DNA from: Apricaphanius iberus
Taxonomy: Eukaryota; Chordata; Actinopteri; Cyprinodontiformes; Aphaniidae
Assembly (NCBI GenBank): GCA_028564705.1
Contig: JAPXFQ010000385.1
Span: forward strand, 558,001 to 622,000
Direction: 5' to 3'
DNA: 64,000 nucleotides
Within the stretch, counting starts at the first letter, position 1. Every line of letters starts with the position of its first letter. Positions 38,001-50,700 of the stretch are shown here, piece after piece. The notes below the pieces were generated by a model, which had not been told where the DNA came from, made no database searches, and saw nothing but the letters and a program-made list of their open reading frames with translations. Made by a program: the position numbers and the translations under genes.

Positions 38001-41000
38001 CTATCCAGAGTTTGTTAGAAGGGATGAGGACGCAACAGCAAATATGAAAATTATAAACTCTGGTCTGATGAGATCAAATAAAATTTACTGAGCTACATGT
38101 AAAAACACTGTTGTTATGGAAAACTGACATTGCACATTAGCTTGAAAACATAATTTCCACATTAACCATGGTAGTGACAGCATCATGCTGTGGGATTAAT
38201 AGAAAGGGTAGTCAAAGTTGATGGGAAGATGATTGAAAATAAATAAAGGGCAATCCCATTAGATATCCTATTAGAGGCTATATTTCTAGCTTCCATTAGA
38301 AGCTAGAAATGAAGCCTTGACATGATTTCAAAATTGATGCTCAAAAACATTCTTCTTCTAATCTGACACAACATAGGCTTTATTGGAAAGAAGAATGCTC
38401 AAAGATTTTTGTCCCTAGATTTGCATATCATGCAAAATCCCAATGAAATACACAGAAATCTGTGGTTTTACAACGACAGCATTTTACAAGTTCAGGAATC
38501 TTTTGATGCGGTATTTCATGTATTTTTTTATGAAACCAAAGCTTACTCTCTGCATGTACGGCCAATTATATTCTTCCGACACTGACACTGTCCAGACATC
38601 TCGTCACATGCAATGCCAATGGCACCTCCTAAATCACACTGACAAGCTGAAAGAGATAAAAGATGAAATTAAACAATTTACTGAAGAATAACTCAACACC
38701 AGATTAAAAAACAATGGCTTCTGGCTCAAACCTTGTTTTTTGCTCATCTAAAAGCATTTTTTAAAAATTCATTCACCTTATTCTAACTGGAGTTTTAAAA
38801 ACAAGAATTTAGGTAAAATAAAGTCATTTTTGTTTCATTTATATTTTACATTTTCTAACATTTTTTGTACTGCATAAATGGCTCACCATTTAATTTGGAC
38901 ATCAATCCTGCTTTTTATAAATCTTTTTTTTTTTTTTTTTGGCCGATATCATTTTAATATGCCTTGATTATGACATCCATAATATTCCCCAAGTAAAATG
39001 GCTTGGATATGTATGCATTGAGTGCCACAGATTGTTCTAAACATGATAAAAAAAGACTTAAAACAAAGTTGTTTTTTAAATTTACAATTAACAAAATACC
39101 TCTTTAAGCTGAATACAAATACAGTTACAACTAAACTTCACAAAGAATCTTGGAATTACGAGGCTGAGTAATGAATAGTAAATATAGCTTAACAAGCAGT
39201 TAAGATGACAACTATCTAATGAAGCTGGTGACGAGTAATCATAGCAGTAAACCGAAATATTTGAACAGCTTTTGTGAACGTAAACAATTTAAAGTTCTCT
39301 CCAGTTAGTTGATGCTGTGTTTGCTCAGACTGTGTTGATGGGGGAGGCAGTGGCTTTTTATGAATCCACCATAACCTTGAGACCTCTATAATGATTGTGT
39401 TTGCATGCTTCAGACAAGCCTGCAAGTAATGTGAGACATCTTAAGACTAAATCAATTTTCTTCACATTACGAATAGTTGCTACACTCCAACATTCCTTTA
39501 ACTTTTTGCCAACTACTGCTCAGATCAGTCCAAACCAAACCAGTTTACTCAGAAAATGTACTTTTTAAGAGATCTAAAGTAATACATTTGTTTTGATTGG
39601 TATTGAATAATTTCCAGCTTGAATGAACCCCATTTAAGTGTCGCCATGTCGTGCTGACAACAGTTTTCAGTGTGGATGCTATTATTAACTGAAGAAGATT
39701 TAAAACTTTAAAATTAAGTGAGAGGAAGATGTAGAAAGTTATTTAAAATGTAGGGGTAGTTTATTCGATGTTGAGACGTGTGTTGACCACACAGGCTGTA
39801 AGTGAGTGTGAGATTTTCAGGAGATAATAGGAAGGCAGAATGGAGTAAAGCAAAGCTATTTAGATTTTGCCTGTTCATCTTCAGTCTCTGTCTGGTATGG
39901 AACACAACAAATATGGAAATGTTAGCAGCCTTTAGGATATCTTAATAGTAAGATAAGAATCTGTATTATCTACTGAAATAATGCACAAAGAAATTGCTAA
40001 TATGATGTGAGCTAATATAAGATGCCAAAGGCTCTTTACAATGTCTGTTCGGTAATAATATAATCAATTGTTTTACTAATTCAATATGAAGAGGAAAAAA
40101 CCCTGGTGTACATCAGTTTCTTTGTTAAACACAAAAAAGTTTACATTTTATTTTTCTGAAGAAGGAATCAGGAACGTCTGAGCTTTACAAGATCAGACAT
40201 TGGAAAACAACCACAGAACATATGTAAATGTTAGGGACCAAGCAGTAGAGCATAGAGGACACAGATGTTTATTTTTAAAATGTTAGTCAAAATGTGGCTT
40301 GTCATCAAACTTAACAATATTGAACTTCATCTGTTTTTAAAAATGGCCATACTTAAACACTTTTCTACCCCTTTAGTTCAGCACAATTTTTTCTAAAAGA
40401 CAAACAAACCATTTTTTATGGCTACTTTGCTCAGTAAAGTACCTATACCTATACCTTATGAGAACGGAAAGGCAAACATCAACAATAACCTGTTGTACAC
40501 ATTGTAACTGACCCTTAATGTCTCTCCCGCCATGATTCATAACTCCTCCATTCTTCATTTACTTAACATGATGTAATGTTGTGTACTATAATCATCTAGA
40601 TCTGACGTTAAACTTTGCAGTCCAAAAAGATAATCTAAAAATGATTCCTTTTCACACTAATGTTTGTTTCAGCAAAATAGGGTATGTGAGTGACAAGTTG
40701 TCTCGTAAAAAAACTGTACCTTGACAACCAAAATAATTCTTTTTTTGCAGCAGGAAGTATCCCTCTTTGCAAGTGTCGCATGCATGGCTGCACACATTTG
40801 GTTTGCAGTGACACTGTCCACTTCTCTGTAGCAACACACCAAGGAGGAAAGAGCAGTTTTACTAAAAGTTGCAAGTACAACGTAGTCAAATAGAGACACT
40901 GATGTGTGTATGGAGAGGCGGTGTGTCTGTGTGTGTACTTTTGAAATATACCCACGTGCTCACATTCTCCAACGCCACTCAGCGTCCCTTTCAGATCACA

Positions 41001-44000
41001 CTGACATTCTGGAAGGGACATAAATAAGACAAGAGAGCGGAGGAATGGGGGGGGGGAAACAGTGAAAAGACTGATAACAGGGTTTTGAAACATTCACATG
41101 TGTAACACAAGAACCTCACAACCTTTCCCTTCAAAGAAATTAAGATCAAAAGTTCTGAGAGGTTTTTATCCACAGATTAATGCACATAAAAAAAAACTTT
41201 CCCCGACTGTCCAGCTATTTTCAACCAGAGGCATTCTTGAGATATTAAAAGTGTGTGTTTTCAGGCAGAGAGGCAGAGATATAAATCAGGCAAGAGAGCA
41301 AAAGTGTAACATGAGAGCAATCTTTGGAGAATGCTTGGAGCTGTTTCCAGCATTATGGGAGCAACCTTACCTTTCCCATGTGAGCAACATTTAGCTGATT
41401 AAGGCACACATTTTGCACAGTCAAAATATGGACGAATCTAAAATGAGAAGGGGATGTTTGGAAGTACCACCTGGTAAAACAATTTCCCATTTGAACCTGT
41501 TCACATTTAAGACTGTTCACAGCATTTTGCTCATGTTATGGTCATTCTCCTGTTTCACCCTCAGAAACAGGAAAAGCCACTTGAGCCTTGCTGACAGAGG
41601 TATGTTGACATGTTCTCCTTGTCAAGCGGAGCGAAGGCTCAGAGCAGTACCAAGTTAGTCTGCTTCTGGCAATAAAACCATCTGATAAAAAATGGGGTCA
41701 GAGTACAAAAATAATACTCCTGGAAACCTATGTTTAACTCTGGAGCCCCTTTTGCAAATCGCACATCAAAAAAATCCCTTTTCTGGTCAGATTTACCTCC
41801 AGAAAACCGACAGCCCTGCTGGCAGAATCTTAGGATAGGTCAATTATTAGCTGTTCTCTCCACCAATCTGGCCTTCACGACAGAGTTGCAAAAAGAAAGC
41901 CATATGAAGTCCTGTTTGCAGTTTTAGGGACACAAACATGTCGAAGAAGGTGCTTTCGTCAGATGAGACAAAAATGTAACATTTGTTCGATCCAAAATTC
42001 TATGTATATATAAATTAACACTGTGAACAGATCGCCACAGTGACACTTGGTAGTGACAGCAGCATGATGAATTTCTCCAGCAGGGACAGAGTGACTTAAA
42101 GGGATTACTTGAAGAAAATTTGTTGGTGGCTGCAAAGGACTCATGGCTTGGTTTAGGCAAAACAATAATTATCTTTATGTTAGAATAGCCCAGTGAAAGT
42201 CCACGTCCAAGTTCAACTGATAATCTGCAGCAAAAGGTTGAAATGTTGATATAGGTTTCAGTCTTTCAGCCTGCAGAGCTGGTAGAGACATAACGCTAAA
42301 AACTTGCTGCTGTAACTGCTGTGAAAGGTTATCCTAGAAAGTATTGATTGAGGAAGGCTGAATATAAATGTGCAACTTTGTGCTGATCAGTCATAAAATT
42401 CAGTATGGTTTGTGATTGTAATGTGGGAAAAAATATGTGAATGTCTTTGCAATTCTAGACACAGAAGTCCTATTTGTCAGGTGTGGTTACCCACCTGTGC
42501 ATCCACGAGGATTATCTGCAGCAAGGTTCCAGTAGAGAGGTTTACACCTGTCGCACAGCGCTCCTTCTACATTTGCTCGGCAGCGGCAAACGCCCTGAAA
42601 CAGCAGATAAGAAAATCTATGAGTTGTTGAGACAGTTTAATGCTCCTGAAAGCCAGGTTACATTTGTTCACCATTGCGAGGATTAAATCAGTAGCAAGGG
42701 CCTTCACTGTGTAACAGAGCAAGTATTCTGTAATGATAATTGGTAGCTTTTCTCTCACTCGTTAAGGAGCGATGTGTGTTGCCTAATTTAAAAGCAAAGC
42801 CACTTGAGTAGCTGAGGGTTACTTTGAGTAATTGTTGTTTCTTCCGTTTTGAGATGGAAGGAAGTTTCTTTTTCCTTGTTTGATTGCATTTACATTTCAT
42901 GGGAGTAGCCTTTCTTTGTCATGCAGTTAAATATCTGGGGCAAAGTTCAGCCCTGTTATCCGCTAGATAGTAAATCCATTCAGGCTCAACTCCCTACCTG
43001 TTCTAAGGCCCCTCCGACCCCCGGCACACTATCACTTTGATCACCCATCGCCCCACATACCCTCCAGGATCATACACACATGAACACTTAAAAACAAAGA
43101 CTGGACTCTGGACTATTAAAAAAACAGCTTGGGGAATTTGCAATACTTTTTTACACTACTCTACAAAAAAATATTTCAAATACCCCACTGTAAATTTATA
43201 TTCCTGTAAATTATACATACTGTACATTAACATATTTTTCTATTACTTATCTATGGTCAGTATACATCAGTCTTATGCTAATATACTACATTATTTATAG
43301 TATACTTTTACTCTTTGTATTGTATGTTTTCTTGTTGCTCCTTGAATCCGAGACGACAGTAATTTCAGTTTTGCTGTATGTCTGGAATGTATTGCACATA
43401 CAGAGTTTGACTTGATTGTTGACTTGAAAGAAAAAAATTCTGCGTCTCCTGCCTCCTTCATGTCTGTGTCGATTCCTGTAGGACGGATTGACGGTTCCTT
43501 ACACCAGCTATCAATCACTTGCATGGGGAAACCATATTCAGACCTGCATGCTCGCACACACACATAGGTGTGGGGACATTGGTCGAAGCTGTAATACTCT
43601 GCTTGGGAAAGTAAATCTGTTGGGCTTGTACTTGGTACTCAGACACCAATTCTGAGTAGCAAACTGCTAGACAGGACACGTTAAAAAGAAAAAAAAAAGA
43701 AAGAAAAAAAATCTGTTTATGGCAAATGACTTACTATTTCAGGATTGGACACTTCAGTCCCGTCTGGGTTACAAACACTGATGGAGTCTGAAAAATAAAA
43801 AAAATGTGTGGTAAAAAAAGGAAAAAAGAGCAGCAGAACACAGACAGATATAGTATGTATGCATAACGAATCTTTGCAGAAATTCATAAAACATTGCTGA
43901 AGCTGACCATAAATCACTAACTTCTGCTCAAACATTGAATCTTTAGAGTGTACAATGAGCTTTGTGGCATTAACCTGAGCACTGGGGAAACCTCAGTCCA

Positions 44001-47000
44001 GATGCACAGCGGTCACACTGCTGACCCTCCACACCGGGCAAGCAGAGGCACTGACCAGATATTGGGTTACACCCAGTTCCATATGAACCCTCTGGAGAAC
44101 ACCGGCACCCTGGGGATAGTAAACCAGCAGAATGTATACTTAATGCAAAAAAAAAATATTTAAATCCTTTTTAAGATATAAATCGTAATGGTCATATTTT
44201 GTTAAGTTATTCACAGTTGTCAAACACAGAATTCAACCTATAGCTCTAATTAGAAGTTTACATACATATCAGCAAAACTGATAAAGCTAATTAAAACTAG
44301 TTTTTTTCCTGGCATGAACAGTCTTTTAACTTTGTCCATCAACTTCAACAGTACTACAGTTGGGGCCGCTTTCAGATGCTTGAAATAAACCTGCTTTATG
44401 CATTCCAAAAAGAGCTTAATTCGTGTTTTGGGTCATCCTCCACCTTTAAACCTTATTTGTTAATTATTTAAAGAGTTTGAAATCAGTTCTTATATATCAT
44501 TTCATTCACTTTCTGCGGTTTACTCCAGCCTCTACATGATAACACCACCAGCTCAACAGATGGTGCAGTGTTCATATATTTGAATGGCTCAAACTGACTC
44601 CTCCAAACACTCAAAAGGTATTGGGATGAAATTGTTTTGTCTTTGTCTTGTCTAGCAATAAGACATTTCCCCCATAAGACATTTGACTTGTTCATGTTAG
44701 TAAATTTCAGTATTTGTTTGATGGTATCACTTTTTTAAAGCTATATAAAATTGTATTCTCTATGATCTGTGAAACTGGCTTTCCAGCATCTTCAGCTTCA
44801 TAAAAAATGTATGCTTGGAGAGGTCTGAGTTGAAATTTGTAAATAATAGTGTTCCAAAAGGACAATGACACAAAAAATATTCCAAAATAGTTTCTGGGTT
44901 GGATAAAGTAGTGTAACATAAAGCTTTTAGAATGACCCTCTGAAAAGACTGATGTCAACCATGTTGAAAGTTATAAGCTGGGTCAGTCACAGGAAACCTA
45001 CCAATTTGAATTGAATCTACCTTGTCAGATGAGTGGTCAAAAGTCCAGCAAGAAATAATTTTTGGCTATAAATTATTTGGTTTGTATGGACCTCACTAAG
45101 GATAATTTTGTTAAATATAAAAGATTCTGACTAGAACAGTTTCTCAGGTCTTTAAGCATCATGTATAACTCCCTTAGAAATGATATAGATGAATCATGAT
45201 TCCAAGATCCTGTAGGAAAGTGCAGAGTTTATGCTCCTGGACTGCCGGGAAATGAAAAGCTGCATGTTATTTTTGCAGGATCAAATCAACAAAACTCACC
45301 AGCACAGTCTGGATAGCCATAAAAACCTGGAGCACACTGGTCACACTCACTGCCCTGGAAGTTGGGAAAGCAGTTACACTGACCATTCGGACCACACACG
45401 TTTTCTCCAACCCCAGCCCCATCGCAACGGCATGCTGAGGAGAGATATACATCATCATATGCTAAGTGGAGATCTATTCAAGATAGCTCTACACGTCCCA
45501 TTTCTGGAATAGATCAAGACTTCAAACTATATATCAAAAACTATCAATATTTTCTTGACATGGTGGCCCTCTCACCCTGACATTCTGGAAAGGAGTGATA
45601 TCCAGGTGCACAACGGTCACACTGGTCCCCCTCCACTCCTCGACTGCAAAGGCAGCGTCCATAAACATCACATATGGCATTCACTGTCCCTCTGTAGTCA
45701 CAAATGCATGCTGCAGACAAACACAGAAGAAGTATTATTGTCAGAATAAAAAAAAATTCCTATGCAACTGAGTGGCCCAAATAATCAGGTTTCCTAATAA
45801 ACAGTAGCTACACTTCCATACGGCTTGTACAAATTTGATGCTGTTTTGTGCATAAACTTGGCAATAAGAACCTAGGCCACCAGAGACACTGCCACCATTT
45901 TCCTTCCTTCTGAAGCAGTAACATCTGCTTTTTAAAAGCAATGGTCAGTTCACAGGATAAAATAACATTTATATACTGACATGCTAACAGATTATTTATT
46001 GCTTGTTTATGTTCTTTGAAGAATTAAATAACTAAAAAAAATAGGGGTTAAAGGTTTGTCTCAAAAAAAAAAATTTCCCAGCTTATACAAACTCAGAAAA
46101 GGGAATTTAGAACAGAGACCATAACTAATATTAGCCTGGTGAGTGTTCACTGGAGAGTCCCAGAGGACTGCTGCTGTAATGATAGCAAGGAACACTTTAA
46201 CTAAGCATAACAACCCGATCAGTCCAGAAATTAAATGTTTAGCGAAACTAAGATATTTAGCAACAGGGAAAATGCAACTTTGCAACGGGGATGACATGAG
46301 GTATATCACAACCATCTATCAGCCGATCAATCAACCAAACTCTTAAAGCGCTCTGTCGACCACCCATTATCAAACAATTCATCCGCTTCCCATTAGACAT
46401 CCAGCAACTGCATCAAATTAAAGCCAATTTCATGGCAATTGCAGGTATGCCGGGGTTGCACAAAGAAGAAAACGTGTATGTCTTCCAATTTATGCAACAT
46501 ATGCAGGGATGCCTATATGACGGACATTGCCTACCTGTTGCAACAGCATCCTATTTATAAGCGGCCATCTTTAGCCGACACTGGGACTGTTGAGAATACC
46601 ATCTCTTCTCACAGTGTTCTGACGTTCGAGGCACCGCTGGATAAGATGCATTTATGTTTCTGCTAATTTCCACCCATACATCCCTTTTCTTCTTATACGT
46701 AATCCCGGCTCAGAATCGCCATTTGAGGACCGTCCTCCTCTCCAGTACCAAAGTGCCAGTAGTAATAATTGGTCCTGCGACCACTAGGCTTCCTTGTTCT
46801 TTTCTCGCCGCTAATTTTCAGTTCGCGAGGTGCTTTTCACAGTAGGGGGGGTCTATTTAAGATGTGGCTGATGTGCTCGATAGACAGCCTAATTGTTTAC
46901 AGCCTACTTGCAATCACTCCCTTAATATGATGCATCCATCCATCCATTATCTATACCGCTTTCATCCAATTCAGGGTCGCGTGGAAGGGGGGGGCTGGAG

Positions 47001-47622
47001 CTTATCTCAGCTATCAGCAGGCGTTAGGCAGGGTGATATAATGGATTTCACGTTTTTTCGTTTTTAAACTTCACCCTTTCTGTGAATAGGCTATTGTGTG
47101 TAAGCTGTATGAAGTGTCAGTCTCATGGCCGACACAGAGATGTCATCATGCATTATTTCTGCTATTTGCGCTGTTCATAATTACGCTTTTATCAACATTG
47201 AAGTTTTCCATTTCGTGGTTTCACACGTGTCGTTCAACAACTAATCACACTGCTGTCCGTCTATTTACTCATGCATAGGAAATGACTTAGCTTACTTTTA
47301 GGGATTTGTCCTACTGAAAAGTAGCTCTTAGTGCATTTGTGAACAGGTTTTAGACGACAACTCCTACGTAAGACCTTTTAGCATGAGGCCCCAGATGTCC
47401 AAATGATTCATGCATGACCTCACACATAAACATTAAACCTTAAGCTAACTGACTTCCAGGACTTCTTATTAACATTTAACTCAGGAGCAAACTCAGTTAG
47501 ACACAGTGGTATTACACACTGTCCTCTCCACTATTTTTTTAAATTTATTTCATAGCCCTGTATGTAAACATGACTAAACAAAGCATCCAATAAAAAAGCA
47601 TTTTCAAGATACTAACAGCGGT

Positions 47623-47719
<97 letters not shown>

Positions 47720-50700
47720 TATGTGGATGAGAGCAAGCAATAAAAGATTTAACATAGCCCAGTCACAAAAACATCGCTGTTAGGTCTAACCGCACTCACG
47801 CTGACATATAGGAGAGTTGAAATATCCTGGGGGGCAGGCAGTGGGTCCTACACACGGAGGGAAAAGAAGAAGAACAGTTTTAAAGCACCTGTCAAACCCA
47901 GCTATGGTGTAACAAGCTAAAAAATTAACTTACCCACTATAGGGCCTGCAGGCGATTCGGTGGTTGTCGGGTACACAGGGTAAGCTATTTAAAAAAAAGG
48001 TATAAAATGAAGACAGAAAATAATCACAAACAATTTTTGTGGATTCAAAAGTCTTCAAGGATTAAATTATCTTAACTAAAGCAAAAACAAATTAAACTGA
48101 AATACGTTAGACATGATCAGAAAGTATAGTTATTTTTTCAGAAATTTATTGAACATTGATTCTGCTTTGTGAGTATCAAAAGAGACACAAGAGTCAAGCT
48201 GATCCATGGGCAAAATTTGATAACATTTCGGCACAGACCATAAAGGATTTGAGGTGCATTAGAGATGTAAAAGGCCCATACTCGTGCATCTGAGCTAGAC
48301 TTTTATTTTAGTAAAACCTAAGCCATGGATAGGGAAGCCAAAATAAACCTTTTAGATTCCTTTTTGAAATGTATCAACTGAATGATCATGACTCCTAAAA
48401 TAAATACATGTATTCTGCTTTTCTCACCTTAAATTGGTCAATCATATATAAGTAAAACTGCACAATGAAAAGTGAATTGGAATACTTCATTTTCCACATC
48501 AACGCGTGCAATATCTCAATTGCAAAGAACTGCTTAGATGCTATTAGTAGAGCCATTAACGAGACTTTCAACTAGGCACCCAAACTGATTGCTGATAATG
48601 TTATTTTGATTGATAATCTGGTGGTACAAGGAGAAAATATTATATTATACATTAGGAGTACTTAATTGTTTGGTATTTATTATATGATTTCAGAGCATAA
48701 TTTATTAACCTCGCTTTCAAATGCAAAACCCCAATATAACAAAACAGAAACAAAAAAAACAACAGACACACATCTGAGGTAACCCAGGTGGTCTACTAAT
48801 TATTCTCAACATGTTTAGTCTGGCTTGACAGGACTCAGAGACTGCAGATAAGAAAACCACTTAATAAAACTTACAAATAAATCTCTCACAAATAAATGTC
48901 AATTATTACTGAAGATATTCACTTTGAATCCAAAGACCCTCGGGGAGCTCTGCAGATGACAGGTCTGCTGTGTGAAGGGGAATTAAAATAGGACTATTAC
49001 CATTGTTGATGATGCATAAAGTAAAAAGTAAATTGGGGAATATCACTAAGATTTTTATATTGGAATTACAGACACTTTTGACCAAAGAAAGGTACTTTTA
49101 TGGTGCATTCAGACCGCAAGCTTTGTCAGCGTCAAGCAACAATCATAAAGCGACTAGTTCGACACATATACACAGAAGATTTGCATTTGTATTTATTCAC
49201 TAATTTAAGGCATTCATTTTCCACAGTAGAACACAACGAAGGTGAGCATATATAGTTTATCTAAGAAACAACAAAAAAGAACTATAACCAGCTGTGTGAT
49301 AAGCAAAATAAATTTCAACACGCCTGAAAGGGAGTGGGATACATTTTTAAGCTGAAGCTTACATAGCTCGTAGGCGGGTCGTTCTCTGCTAGATGTTTCA
49401 AACACTCGCGGATTGTGGTTGGCTAGGCAGCATCGACGTCGGGCAACGTCACTACCGTGAGACGCTCTGATTGGTTGTCGTGCTGCGTCAAGAGCGTTAA
49501 GATCATCAAAATTTAAACTAGCTGAACGTCTGCATTGTTAGCGCTATGAGCTTTGAAGCTTGAAACGCAGGAAAAGCTTGAAAAGTTGACGGAGCCGACG
49601 CTCACAAAGCACCGCAGAGACCATGACGATCCTCCAACGGCCTCAACCGTAGAATTAACATGTAATCTTGACGCTGCTGACGTTGACAAAGCCTGCTGTC
49701 TGAACGCAGCATTAAGGAGATGTTGAATCCTGACACATGAGCTTCACAAACAGCATGTGCTGGTGATAGAGAAAAAAACTAGATGAAACATCAAAAATCA
49801 TCAAAGAGATGAAGGAATTAGTGTCTTAACTTTACGCCTTTCTAGACAGCTGATTCTTTGCCAAGGAAGATCAACTTGATAATATGGGGAATTTATCTTT
49901 CAGATTTCAGTTTCTGTGGAATGTGTAATAACATGTGTCTAGTGTGGAGTGAGTGAATTTGTCATTCCATGTTTTACAACATTAATAAACTTTTCTCTTG
50001 CAGGGAAACTGACAGACACAAAATGGTGAAAAAGACCGTCAAGGACATGAACATAGCAATAAAAGAAGGATCTCATTTTTATTTATTTAGGTTTGGGTCG
50101 GCATAAAATCATTGTTCCATTTATTGAAGGTAAGTTAAAGATTTGTGGAAACAATCAATAAAAAGCAATACTTGATGACTGCCTTCATTCCCAATGCTTA
50201 AAATGAACCATTGGAACTCATCTTAATGATATTAGGTGTATTTAAATCTATGATTCACACTATTTACTCAAACGCAGACAAATAGTGCAGATTCATGCAC
50301 ATACTTATGTGTTTAAGTCTAAGCTACTATTCAACTGATAAATAAAATCCATATGAAAGGTGTTAAAGGTGTGAGAAAAGCTAAACTTACGAATGCACTC
50401 AGGGTAGTAATAACGTCCATCTGCACAGCGATCACAGTTTTCTCCTGCAAATTGTGGCTTGCAGATACAACTTCCAGACCCCATCTCACAGCCGGCTGTA
50501 TTCCTTTCATCACAGCTACAACCTAGAAAGTGTCAGATTTCATTAAAACAAGCAAACGTCATGAAGCCTGAACATGAATTAATCTTTCACTGCTTTAGAA
50601 TAAAAGATCATTGACACCCTTTACATATGTGCACAGACCAAGTGTAAAACTGATTTATGTATACATAAGGGATAATGCCCGACGAGGTGTCCATTATCAG

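Noticed and set aside
40635..41093. 152-codon minus-strand open frame, the longest in the window
   Set aside because: It overlaps E15 and E16 but mostly in the wrong frame, with no domain match. It is chance openness across an exon pair and introns.
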